From NCBI GenBank assembly GCA_900543445.1, contig UQRC01000023.1:1-43355 (forward strand): DNA of 43,355 nucleotides, read 5' to 3'. The position numbers and the translations under genes are program-made. Below, piece by piece: positions 1 through 6,788 of the stretch. Under the pieces are notes generated by a model that was not told where the DNA came from, searched no databases, and saw only the letters and a list, made by a program, of their open reading frames with translations. This DNA is from an uncultured Lachnobacterium sp. Its GTDB lineage: Bacteria; Bacillota; Clostridia; Lachnospirales; Lachnospiraceae. Positions within the stretch are counted from its first letter, which is position 1. Every line of letters starts with the position of its first letter.

Positions 1-12
1 ACCTCTACTACT

Positions 13-458
13 GCGCAAATTTTTGACGCGAATCAGATTCAGATTTATCCAATACGCAGATACCGGATAAGAAAATAAAAAAGAAAATTAGCAGTAATTT
101 GTCTAATCAACAGGAAGCGAGATTTTTATGACGTATTCTTCCAACATACAACAATCCGGGACAATACTTAATTTTCAGGACAAATCGGCAACTGCTTCGA
201 GGTTCCATTCTGTTGGCTAATAGCGTTATAGAAACGAATTGTAGCTTTCTATCTGAAATCAAGCTCGAAGTTGACTTGCTGATTTTCCTGAAAATTAATG
301 TATGTCACGGATAGTGTCATGCTTCCAATATCTTACGTCATAGAAAATCCCACTTCCGTCAATTATAAACAAACCACTGCTAATTTTCGTAGATTATATA
401 TAATCCAGTATCGTCCGTTTGAGATTAAATCTGAGCGAGGCAAACCCGAATTTGCGTA
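13..458. repeat. ~446-bp imperfect palindrome (long hairpin), no gene
   Basis: The gene-free stretch 1-493 is almost filled by two arms that are imperfect reverse complements of each other. They meet in a small hairpin, ATAGAAA (228-234) against TTTCTAT (246-252). Matching blocks from inside outwards are 169-180 with 289-300 (TTAATTTTCAGG type), 128-135 with 333-340 (ATGACGTA), 83-95 with 376-388 (GAAAATTAGCAGT), 59-68 with 402-411 (GATACYGGAT), 33-41 with 426-434 (TCAGATTTA) and 15-21 with 449-455 (GCAAATT). Between blocks the arms differ by substitutions and short indels. I see no open frame, promoter or transposase in it. It lies downstream of the minus-strand yjfB-like gene, so that transcript would run into it unless terminated. 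Candidates are a MITE, two inverted copies of a short element, or a rod-like non-coding RNA. The pairing is seen directly; the identity is unknown. Confidence 0.8.
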
Positions 459-493
459 AAATGTAATAAATGTGAAATAAATTTGTGGAGAAT

Positions 494-688
494 TTAAACG
501 GAGACATCGATGTTACCACCAAGATATGGTGTTACAGAGTTCTCCATCATACGAATTATGCTGTCATTCATGGAAGCGCTGGTATCCAAAGTCTTATCAA
601 GCATCTTCATTCCAACCGATTCCATGAGGGAAGAAGGCTCGGAAGCATTGATAGCACTAAGGGCAGAGTTTACATTTCCTATATTCAT
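494..688 (-). CDS. YjfB-family putative motility protein
   Basis: This is a small 64-residue protein of the YjfB type, a family known as 'putative motility protein' with no established biochemical role. The recognisable features are the very short length, an amphipathic helical body with regularly spaced Met and Leu (residues ~20-50), and the C-terminal signature PYLGGNIDVSV, which matches the family's conserved ending (hydrophobic-Pro-x-Leu-Gly-x-x-Ile-Asp). The ATG is preceded at good spacing by AGGAGGTG on the minus strand, and a sigma-A promoter lies upstream at 735-763. It is divergent from the NlpC/P60 gene and followed by the long palindrome. In Bacillus the homologue is not in the flagellar operon either. 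Together with the yvyF-like gene at 19277 it suggests a flagellated host. The family call is fairly secure; the function is unknown. Confidence 0.8.
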   Translation of the reverse strand: MNIGNVNSALSAINASEPSSLMESVGMKMLDKTLDTSASMNDSIIRMMENSVTPYLGGNIDVSV

Positions 689-734
689 AATCAGTCACCT
701 CCTGTTACAAATTCACTCTTTTATAGATAGCCAT

Positions 735-763
735 ATTATGGCACAAAAAGCGCGAAAAATCAA
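735..763 (-). promoter_or_regulatory. Sigma-A-type promoter of the yjfB-like gene
   Basis: On the minus strand TTGATT (758-763) is followed after exactly 17 bases by CATAAT (735-740). The predicted start of transcription is near 728, giving a leader of about 40 nt. It stands back to back with the consensus promoter at 797-825. Confidence 0.6.
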
Positions 764-796
764 GGAAAAGAAGTATGGATCAAGGTGCATTTGGGG

Positions 797-825
797 TTGA
801 CACATGCATGTCCCTTTGCTATAAT
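797..825 (+). promoter_or_regulatory. Consensus sigma-A promoter of the NlpC/P60 gene
   Basis: TTGACA (797-802), a 17-base spacer, and TATAAT (820-825): a perfect match to the housekeeping consensus, so high basal strength is expected. Transcription should start near 832, giving a leader of about 55 nt that includes the WalR-type box. Confidence 0.9.
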
Positions 826-839
826 AGCAACGTAACATT

Positions 840-856
840 TGTAATAAATCTGTAAT
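840..856 (+). promoter_or_regulatory. Candidate WalR (YycF) binding box
   Basis: TGTAAT, five bases, TGTAAT: an exact match to the WalR direct-repeat consensus TGTWAH-N5-TGTWAH known from Bacillus and Staphylococcus wall-hydrolase genes. It lies just downstream of the predicted transcription start, a position that in known WalR targets goes with repression. The motif is seen; regulation by WalR in this organism is an inference. Confidence 0.55.
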
Positions 857-886
857 AAACTTTACGAAACAATATTGGAGGGCAAT

Positions 887-2113
887 ATGAAACGTAACGT
901 ATTAATTAAGATGACAGCATGTAGTTTGGCAGCAACACTTGCAGTTGGCGGAGTGGCCGTAAGCAGTGTAGACGCTACACCGACTGCCGGACTTTCCACA
1001 TATACATCAAACATTGTTACATCTTCGATTATTCCGACTGCTGGATTTTCATTGGCAATGTCTCAGTGTGTAGCCGCTGTTGAGGATGAGGCAACTGTTG
1101 CAAGTGCCCAGCCGGAAGTTACAGAGAATGATACGCCGGTTGTTGCATCAGAGTATGCAGATCTTGCGGTAGCAACCGTTGATGATTATGTAAATGTACG
1201 TAAGAAACCATCAACTGACAGTAAAGTTGTTGGTAAGTTATATAAGAACAATGTAGGAACTGTACTTGCAACCAAGGGAGATTGGTACAAGATCAAGTCT
1301 GGCAATGTTACAGGATATGTAAAGAGTGATTATGTGGCGGTCGATAATGAGAAGCTTGCCAAGAAAGCAGGAAGAAGAGTTGCGGTTGTTACAACAGAGA
1401 CATTAAAGGTTCGTAAAGGTGCATCCGGTAAGGACGAGGTAATGACCCTTGTTCCGGAGGGAGAAGACCTTACGGTTATTGATGAGTCCGTTGACGGATG
1501 GGTTGGAGTATCGGTTTCCGAGGGGGACGGATATGTATCTTCCGATTATGTAGAATTATCTACTGAGTACACTTATGCGGAGTCACGTGCAGAGGAGAAA
1601 GCTCGTCTGAAGAAGGAAGAAGAGGAGCGCAAGGCAGCAGAGGAAGCAGCCCGCAAGAAAGAAGAGGCACAGGCAGCTGCATCAAGTTCAAGCAGTTCGT
1701 CTTCAAGCAGCGGTTCAAGTAGTAGTTCATCAAGCTCTAGCGAGAAATCATACAGTGCTCCGAGCGGATCCTCAGGATCTTCGGTTGCAAATTATGCATG
1801 CCAGTTTATCGGTAATCCATATGTATATGGAGGATCCAGTCTTACAAATGGAACTGATTGTTCTGGATTTGTAATGTCGGTATATGCAGCATTTGGTGTC
1901 AGCCTTCCACATAGCTCATCTGCATTAAGAAGCGTTGGATATGGTGTAAGTACATCGGATATGCAGCCTGGTGATATCGTCTGCTACAGTGGACATGTTG
2001 GTATCTATGTTGGCAATAATACAATTGTTCATGCAAGCAATCCGTCGAGTGGAATTAAACTTACATCCCCGGCAAACTACAGAACAATTCTTGCGGTAAG
2101 AAGAATTTTCTAA
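887..2113 (+). CDS. Secreted SH3b-NlpC/P60 peptidoglycan endopeptidase
   Basis: A 408-residue secreted cysteine peptidase, expected to cut stem peptides (D-Glu-diamino acid type bonds) outside the membrane. In order: a signal peptide (positive MKRN, then a hydrophobic run to ~residue 30), two SH3b modules (~95-145 and ~160-220, each with the xVNVRKxPS / LKVRKGAS motif), a charged Glu/Lys/Ala helix (~225-260), a Ser-rich linker (~265-300), and a C-terminal NlpC/P60 domain. Catalytic residues are visible: Cys325 in TDCSGF, His370 in GHVGIY and His382 in VHAS. The ATG at 887 was chosen over the in-frame TTG at 875 because GGAGG sits 6-10 bases before it. It is a single-gene unit, with a consensus promoter upstream and a strong terminator downstream. 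The SH3b modules probably bind wall peptides; the Ser linker may be glycosylated (inference). Confidence 0.93.
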   Translation: MKRNVLIKMTACSLAATLAVGGVAVSSVDATPTAGLSTYTSNIVTSSIIPTAGFSLAMSQCVAAVEDEATVASAQPEVTENDTPVVASEYADLAVATVDDYVNVRKKPSTDSKVVGKLYKNNVGTVLATKGDWYKIKSGNVTGYVKSDYVAVDNEKLAKKAGRRVAVVTTETLKVRKGASGKDEVMTLVPEGEDLTVIDESVDGWVGVSVSEGDGYVSSDYVELSTEYTYAESRAEEKARLKKEEEERKAAEEAARKKEEAQAAASSSSSSSSSSGSSSSSSSSSEKSYSAPSGSSGSSVANYACQFIGNPYVYGGSSLTNGTDCSGFVMSVYAAFGVSLPHSSSALRSVGYGVSTSDMQPGDIVCYSGHVGIYVGNNTIVHASNPSSGIKLTSPANYRTILAVRRIF

Positions 2114-2143
2114 ATTCAATACCGAATAGATTGACTTTTAAGG

Positions 2144-2188
2144 GTTTCGATTCTGATGAATTTATGTTTACAGAATCGAAACTTTTTT
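2144..2188 (+). terminator. Rho-independent terminator of the NlpC/P60 gene
   Basis: A perfect 12-bp stem, GTTTCGATTCTG (2144-2155) with CAGAATCGAAAC (2171-2182), a 15-base loop and six T. Confidence 0.9.
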
Positions 2189-2222
2189 CTTTTAAGAAAT
2201 TTTAAAGATTCTGGGATATACG

Positions 2223-2252
2223 TTGACACGTTGGTCTGTCAAAATGTAGTAT
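2223..2252 (+). promoter_or_regulatory. Promoter of the GH25-amidase unit
   Basis: TTGACA (2223-2228), an 18-base spacer and TAGTAT (2247-2252). The leader to the proposed TTG start at 2350 would be about 90 nt. No WalR-type box is seen here. Confidence 0.7.
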
Positions 2253-2349
2253 AGAAGATACAGACTGTCTGAGCATAAGACGGTTCCTATAATACATTTT
2301 GTATAGTGCAAATTATTTGATGATAGAGACAAATGTGGGAGGAAAAAAG

Positions 2350-4260
2350 TTGAATTTTCAAAGTTACAAAAGATGGATAAGTATTGGGCTGCTGGTAGCT
2401 GCATGTGCGATTGTGCCACAGACTGTAAAGGCAGATACTGTGATAGAACCAGATGGTGTGATGGGACAAAGTATTACGGATGAGATGCAATCAGATCCAG
2501 CAGAGGATTATGTGTGGCTTTCAGCGGGAATGGAGGCTCCTGCAGCATTTGATGTAGATGCGATGCCTCTTTTTAGGGCAAGCAGCTATACGGACTTGTT
2601 CTTGGCGAGTTCATTTACAACGGTCAGTGATCTTAACGGCAGTACTTATTATCATAATAATACATATGCAGATTATGAGCTTATTAATGGTATCGATGTA
2701 TCCTGGTGGCAGGGCGGAGGCAGAGGTAGCACAACGAGTAAAATAAATTGGCAGAAAATGCATGATGCAGGCACGGATTTTGTGTTTGTGAGAGCGGCAT
2801 CCAGGGATACGTCCGATGCATCTATTTATGAAGATACAACTGCCAGTGCCCATATCGATGGAGCACAGGCCAATAAGATGAATGTTGGTTTATATATCTT
2901 CTCGCAAGCGATAAATGAGGATGAAGCAGTCGAAGAAGCGGATTATGTGTTAAATCTGATTGATCAGTATGGCTGGAATATTGATATGCCGATTGTTATT
3001 GATCGTGAGGCTGGACGTCAGACCAAACGCCTGACAAATGCAAAGTTATCGAAAGCGAAAGAAACTTCAGTTGTGCAGGCTTTTGCGGATGAAATTACGG
3101 CTGCCGGATATAAAGCGGGAGTGTATGCAAGTTATTCATGGTACAATACCAAGATGAATGCGGGAGATCTCAGCGATTGCGCAATCTGGATCGCGAGATA
3201 TAACAATACAACAACGTCCAATGTAAAGCAGGTTAAGAAAAAGGACAGTAAAGGAAGTTATGTAAAAGACGAGGATGGAAATTATGTCATGGTAACTCCG
3301 GTTCCGTATGAGGACGTCCTGTGTGATTACGAATTTTGGCAGTATTCCAGCTCTAAACCATCTGCTTCGACAGGATATACCGGAACCTTAGACAAGAATT
3401 TTTGGTACAAGGATACAAATGTTCAGACGGAAAATTTAAAGACGAGTAAGATTTCGGCGGATTCTATTACGTTGACGTGGGATGACGCGGGAGACGCCGA
3501 GAGATATCGTGTTTATCGCTACAATAGTGAGACCGGAAAGTATGGATATCTTGGAACGGTATCTGATACGACTTATACGGATAAGAATTTGCAGGCAGGA
3601 ACCGAGTACAGGTATAAGGTTCGCTGCATGTGGACAATCGGTGGGAACAATTATTTTGGAACCTACTCATCGGTTGTGGGTGCTGCGACACCTCCGGCAA
3701 AAGTGGAAAATGTAAGTGTTGACGGACAAAGCAGTACGAAAATTACATTGTCATGGGATTCTGTGAGTGGAGTCAGTGGATATCGCATTTTGCAGTATAA
3801 TAGTGATTCGGATGACTATGAGGAGGTTGCATCTGTGGGGGCGGATGCCACGAATCTGGATGTGACGAAGCTGATTCCGGCAAGTGTTTATCAGTTTAAA
3901 GTTCAGGCGTATAAGACGATCGATACACAGACAAGCTTTGGTGAAGCTTCGGACGAGATTGTAGGTGTGACCAAGCCGGGAAAAGTGAAGAAGGTAAAAC
4001 TTACAACGAAATCTTCGGCGGTTACGATTAAGTGGAGCAAAGCGGACGGCGTGACTGGTTACCAGATTTATCGACTGAATACCAAGACGAAGAAGTATGA
4101 AAAGATTGCAACGGTAAAGGGAGAGGGAAAGATTTCTTATAAGAATAAGAAGTTGAAGAAGGGCAGTACTTACAGTTACAAAGTACGCGCGTATATGACA
4201 GTTGAAGACACTGATTATTTCGGTGGTTACTCAGCGGTTGCGAAGATTAAAGTGAAGTAA
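2350..4260 (+). CDS. Secreted GH25 lysozyme with three FN3 domains
   Basis: Predicted muramidase that hydrolyses MurNAc-GlcNAc bonds. The start is taken as TTG 2350 because GGGAGG lies seven bases before it; the in-frame ATG at 2320 has no Shine-Dalgarno sequence. This gives 636 residues beginning with a signal peptide (Lys/Arg then a hydrophobic stretch, cleavage near QTVKA-DTV). The GH25 barrel spans ~112-340: Asp116 in NGIDVSWWQ, and the catalytic D-x-E as IDREA (Asp218, Glu220). Three FN3 modules follow at ~358-445, ~448-540 and ~542-636, with repeated WD/WS and YRVYR/YRILQ/YQIYR strands. The third is very Lys-rich and could bind anionic wall polymers (inference). It is 62 bases from the amidase with no terminator between, so the two are probably co-transcribed. 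The 110 residues before the barrel match nothing I recognise. Confidence 0.88.
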   Translation: MNFQSYKRWISIGLLVAACAIVPQTVKADTVIEPDGVMGQSITDEMQSDPAEDYVWLSAGMEAPAAFDVDAMPLFRASSYTDLFLASSFTTVSDLNGSTYYHNNTYADYELINGIDVSWWQGGGRGSTTSKINWQKMHDAGTDFVFVRAASRDTSDASIYEDTTASAHIDGAQANKMNVGLYIFSQAINEDEAVEEADYVLNLIDQYGWNIDMPIVIDREAGRQTKRLTNAKLSKAKETSVVQAFADEITAAGYKAGVYASYSWYNTKMNAGDLSDCAIWIARYNNTTTSNVKQVKKKDSKGSYVKDEDGNYVMVTPVPYEDVLCDYEFWQYSSSKPSASTGYTGTLDKNFWYKDTNVQTENLKTSKISADSITLTWDDAGDAERYRVYRYNSETGKYGYLGTVSDTTYTDKNLQAGTEYRYKVRCMWTIGGNNYFGTYSSVVGAATPPAKVENVSVDGQSSTKITLSWDSVSGVSGYRILQYNSDSDDYEEVASVGADATNLDVTKLIPASVYQFKVQAYKTIDTQTSFGEASDEIVGVTKPGKVKKVKLTTKSSAVTIKWSKADGVTGYQIYRLNTKTKKYEKIATVKGEGKISYKNKKLKKGSTYSYKVRAYMTVEDTDYFGGYSAVAKIKVK

Positions 4261-4322
4261 GTATTGTGATTGGACCAACCAAAGCGAAAAGCGACAGGAT
4301 AATGGGAAGAGGATAGGAGTTT

Positions 4323-5639
4323 ATGAAAACAAAGCAAAAGAAGATGATAAAAAAGTTACTTGCAGGCGTGATGGCGGCAGCGATACTTGTTGCTGGTCTG
4401 CCTGTGCTACAGGTATCGGCACAGACTGTATCGCCGGCAAAACCGATCGTGATTGTACTGGATCCGGGACACGGCGGGTATGACGGTGGAGCTATGCACA
4501 AATGGAATGGTAAGATGTATCGTGAGAAGGATGTAAATCTTGCGATTGCTAAGGCTTGTAAAAAGAAACTGGAGACATACATGGGAGTGAAAGTCTATAT
4601 GACACGTTCCAGTGATTATTTTGTATCGTTGACCGGTCGTGTAGCGTATGCCAAGAAAAATGGTGCCGATCTGTTTGTGGCACTTCATAATAATGCGTCC
4701 ACAAGAACGAACGTTAAGGGAGCATGCGTCTATTATCCGAATGCACATTATAATGCCAAGATCGGTGCGAAAGGAAAAGCGGTTGCACAGAGCATTCAGA
4801 ACCGGCTTGTGGCTTTGGGACTCAAAAACAATGGAGTGTTGATCCGTAATTCGGAGAGTAAAACAAAGTATCCGGATAAATCACTGGCGGATTATTACAA
4901 CGTAATCAAAAACAGCAAGACTTCCGGATTTGCAGGACTGATAGTGGAACATGCCTACATTAGCAATGCAAGTGATTGTACAAAGTTTCTTGGAACAAAC
5001 GATATGCTTACAAAGCTTGGCGAGGCGGATGCGTTAGGGATTGCTTCTTATTATGGATTGATTCCGAAAACAACAGTCGGTTTATCGTCTGCAGATGTGA
5101 CAGAGAACGGAGAGGTTGCGCTTCAATGGAATCAAGCGGCAGGTGTAGATGGTTATTGTATCTATCGCATGGATGAAAATCAAAGCACATATCAGTTGAT
5201 CAAGAAAATCAAGGGTGAACAAATACTTACTTATGTGGATAATACCATTGTTCGTGGGGTAAGCTATGAGTATGCAGTCTGTGGATATCACACCGCAAAG
5301 AATGCGACAACCTATACGGCATTGTCGAATGAAATCGATGCGATATACGAACTGCCGGTTCCGCAAGCACTGAAGGCAGAACAGTCTGCAAACGGAAAGT
5401 GGAAACTTACCTGGAGTAATTCTGATATGGATGGTGTAAGTGGATACCGTATTGAACGTAAATCTGCCGGTGCGGAAGAGTACGAGGAGATTGCAAGTAT
5501 TGCAGGTGCCGAGACAACTTCATATGAGTTGAATGAGAAAGATATTGAGGATGGCGCAGTTTATGCAATCTGTTCTTACCATGAAGATAACAAATATGAT
5601 GATGAGGGAGAATATTCAGAGGCAGTCTTTTTGAAATAA
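4323..5639 (+). CDS. N-acetylmuramoyl-L-alanine amidase (Amidase_3) with FN3 domains
   Basis: A 438-residue secreted zinc amidase that cuts the MurNAc-L-Ala bond. A signal peptide (MKTKQKKMIKK, then hydrophobic to about residue 36, ending in VSA) is followed by an Amidase_3 domain, ~40-245. The zinc and catalytic residues are all present: His50 in LDPGHGG, Glu68 in REKDVNL, His122 in ALHNN and Glu209 in IVEHAY. Two FN3-like modules follow (~250-345 and ~348-438) with the same WNQAAGVDGYCIYR / WSNSDMDGVSGYRIER pattern as in the upstream lysozyme, which suggests recruitment from a shared module pool. The ATG has GATAGGAG just upstream. It is the second gene of the lysozyme unit; together with the P60 enzyme the cluster covers a glycan bond, the amide bond and a peptide bond of peptidoglycan. 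Confidence 0.92.
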   Translation: MKTKQKKMIKKLLAGVMAAAILVAGLPVLQVSAQTVSPAKPIVIVLDPGHGGYDGGAMHKWNGKMYREKDVNLAIAKACKKKLETYMGVKVYMTRSSDYFVSLTGRVAYAKKNGADLFVALHNNASTRTNVKGACVYYPNAHYNAKIGAKGKAVAQSIQNRLVALGLKNNGVLIRNSESKTKYPDKSLADYYNVIKNSKTSGFAGLIVEHAYISNASDCTKFLGTNDMLTKLGEADALGIASYYGLIPKTTVGLSSADVTENGEVALQWNQAAGVDGYCIYRMDENQSTYQLIKKIKGEQILTYVDNTIVRGVSYEYAVCGYHTAKNATTYTALSNEIDAIYELPVPQALKAEQSANGKWKLTWSNSDMDGVSGYRIERKSAGAEEYEEIASIAGAETTSYELNEKDIEDGAVYAICSYHEDNKYDDEGEYSEAVFLK

Positions 5640-5663
5640 ACTCCTGATGGCGGGATCTTCTTT

Positions 5664-5691
5664 AAAATTGTATTGAAAATGCAATATTTTT
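5664..5691 (+). terminator. Weak terminator-like hairpin after the amidase
   Basis: ATTGTAT (5667-5673), a five-base loop, ATGCAAT (5679-5685), then an A and five T. The stem is AT-rich with one G-U pair, so efficiency is doubtful. It opens the gene-free stretch 5640-6106, which otherwise holds the DnaA-box cluster, a palindrome and a promoter. Confidence 0.45.
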
Positions 5692-5804
5692 ACGGAATGA
5701 ATTGCATTATGAAGGAACGTCAAAAACGATAAATATACAAAATGCACAAAAAAATTGCAGAAAAAACATTTTGGAGGAAAATGGGGCGTGGATTCGCAGA
5801 AAAG

Positions 5805-5874
5805 TTATCCACAATTTTGCTGCGGAGAATGCCTTAAAATGGAGTTATACACGAAGTTATTCACGTTATCCACA
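5805..5874 (+). promoter_or_regulatory. Cluster of four DnaA boxes, same orientation
   Basis: Two exact DnaA boxes, TTATCCACA, at 5805-5813 and 5866-5874, and two one-mismatch boxes, TTATACACG (5845-5853) and TTATTCACG (5857-5865), all on the plus strand. Boxes three and four abut. A very AT-rich tract with runs of T follows (5875-6060). The visible neighbours are a wall amidase and a WecG-like gene, not dnaA/dnaN, so this is either a DnaA-titrating or regulatory cluster, as described in Bacillus and E. coli, or an unusually placed origin element. The boxes are seen directly; the role is not known. Confidence 0.8.
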
Positions 5875-5977
5875 AAATGAAAGCAATTTTTTTGCGCATT
5901 TTTTTTGTAGGAACAAACGATTGTTTTGTTAAGAAATCATAAATTTTGTCGAAACGAGTCAAAATGCAGAAAAGATA

Positions 5978-5996
5978 TTGACATTTCAAATGTCAA
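5978..5996. promoter_or_regulatory. Perfect 19-bp palindrome, possible operator
   Basis: TTGACATTT, a central C, AAATGTCAA: nine-base arms with no mismatch, about 75 bp upstream of the promoter at 6069. The left arm starts with TTGACA but no -10 element lies at the right distance, so it looks more like a dimeric-repressor site than a promoter. The cognate regulator is unknown. Confidence 0.5.
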
Positions 5997-6068
5997 ATAA
6001 ACATGGAAAAATGTTGGAAATTGTCGGACAAAATAAATAATCGATAAAAACAGAGCAAAATGTGTACG

Positions 6069-6097
6069 TTGCCAAAAGAATCCAATTTTGTTATACT
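6069..6097 (+). promoter_or_regulatory. Promoter of the WecG-like gene, nearly leaderless
   Basis: TTGCCA (6069-6074), a 17-base spacer, TATACT (6092-6097). The predicted transcription start near 6104 is only about three bases before the ATG at 6107. Confidence 0.65.
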
Positions 6098-6106
6098 AGA
6101 GACACT

Positions 6107-6787
6107 ATGATAAAAACAATTGATGTGGCAGGGATCGAGTTGGACAATTATTCTGTTCGTGAGACGATCATGAATGTGGAGAAAAATATGTCTGATAATG
6201 GATTCCATACGATAGAAGAAGTAAATATGGAGATGCTGCTCCAGGCAGAGTCGGATGAGGTAATCCGGGAGGCTTTGACATCCGTGGAACACACGGTGAT
6301 TGCAGAGAGAGGAATCTTAGAAGCCGTCGGCGCGGATTCTTACCAGAGAAAGCATGAGATCGATCATCATGATTTCTTTTATGAAATGATGAAAAGAATC
6401 GAACGCAACCGTAAGACCATCTTTGTTGTTGGCGAAAAGATGGAGCAGACAGAGCAAATGTGTGAGCGGATCATGGAACTGTATCCAAAATGCGAGGTGA
6501 TCGGTGCAGAGGCGATTGAGGAGTGTTCCGGTAATCTGGATGCATTGATTAATGAAATTAATTCGCAGACACCGGATGTGATCATCAGTGTGATTCCGAG
6601 TCCGCTGCAGGAACATTTTCTTGTGGAGAATCGTGAGAAGTTATCTGCCGGATTGTGGTATGGTATGGGGACGATGGAATTGGAAGCGCCGAAGGGGGGA
6701 TTCGCAAATGGAATCCGTAAGATGTTCCGTGCACATAAATTAGAGAAGCATTTAAATCATTATAGTGAGAAACAGGAAAATGAATAA
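6107..6787 (+). CDS. Divergent WecG/TagA/CpsF-family protein
   Basis: A 226-residue protein resembling the WecG/TagA/CpsF glycosyltransferases, which in teichoic acid linkage-unit synthesis add ManNAc to a lipid-linked GlcNAc at the inner face of the membrane. The match rests on the N-terminal strand (IDVAGIELDNYSVRETI), the helix after EEVNMEML, the central nucleotide-binding-like strand KTIFVVGEK, and the strand PDVIISVIPSPLQEHFL followed by LWYGMGTME. The usual active-site signatures are altered: the family's T-x-N appears as E-V-N, and the Asp-Gly motif appears as IAERGI. A basic C-terminal tail (RKMFRAHKLEKH) fits membrane association. Start: ATG 6107, because family homology begins at once; no clear Shine-Dalgarno is visible. 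It is followed almost without gap by the YitT gene. The fold is likely; the activity is uncertain. Confidence 0.65.
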   Translation: MIKTIDVAGIELDNYSVRETIMNVEKNMSDNGFHTIEEVNMEMLLQAESDEVIREALTSVEHTVIAERGILEAVGADSYQRKHEIDHHDFFYEMMKRIERNRKTIFVVGEKMEQTEQMCERIMELYPKCEVIGAEAIEECSGNLDALINEINSQTPDVIISVIPSPLQEHFLVENREKLSAGLWYGMGTMELEAPKGGFANGIRKMFRAHKLEKHLNHYSEKQENE

Positions 6788-6788
6788 T

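Noticed and set aside
462..478. Second WalR-like box, TGTAAT-N5-TGAAAT
   Set aside because: It has one mismatch in a key position, lies at the edge of the palindrome and is over 300 bp from the hydrolase promoter; too weak to list as a site.
485..800. Plus-strand open frames across the yjfB region
   Set aside because: They have no ribosome binding site and run antisense to the minus-strand yjfB-like gene, which has a family signature and a good Shine-Dalgarno.
1675..1745. Ser-codon run in the NlpC/P60 gene as a slippage-prone repeat
   Set aside because: The codons mix AGT, AGC, TCA, TCT and TCG, so there is no uniform DNA repeat to slip; it is a linker at the protein level only.
5702..5932. 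76-codon open frame in the DnaA-box region
   Set aside because: The product is low-complexity with no family resemblance, and the frame overlies the box cluster and T-runs. It is more likely non-coding.
5978..6006. TTGACA at 5978 as a promoter -35
   Set aside because: No acceptable -10 lies 16-18 bases downstream; the element is better explained as the left arm of the palindrome.
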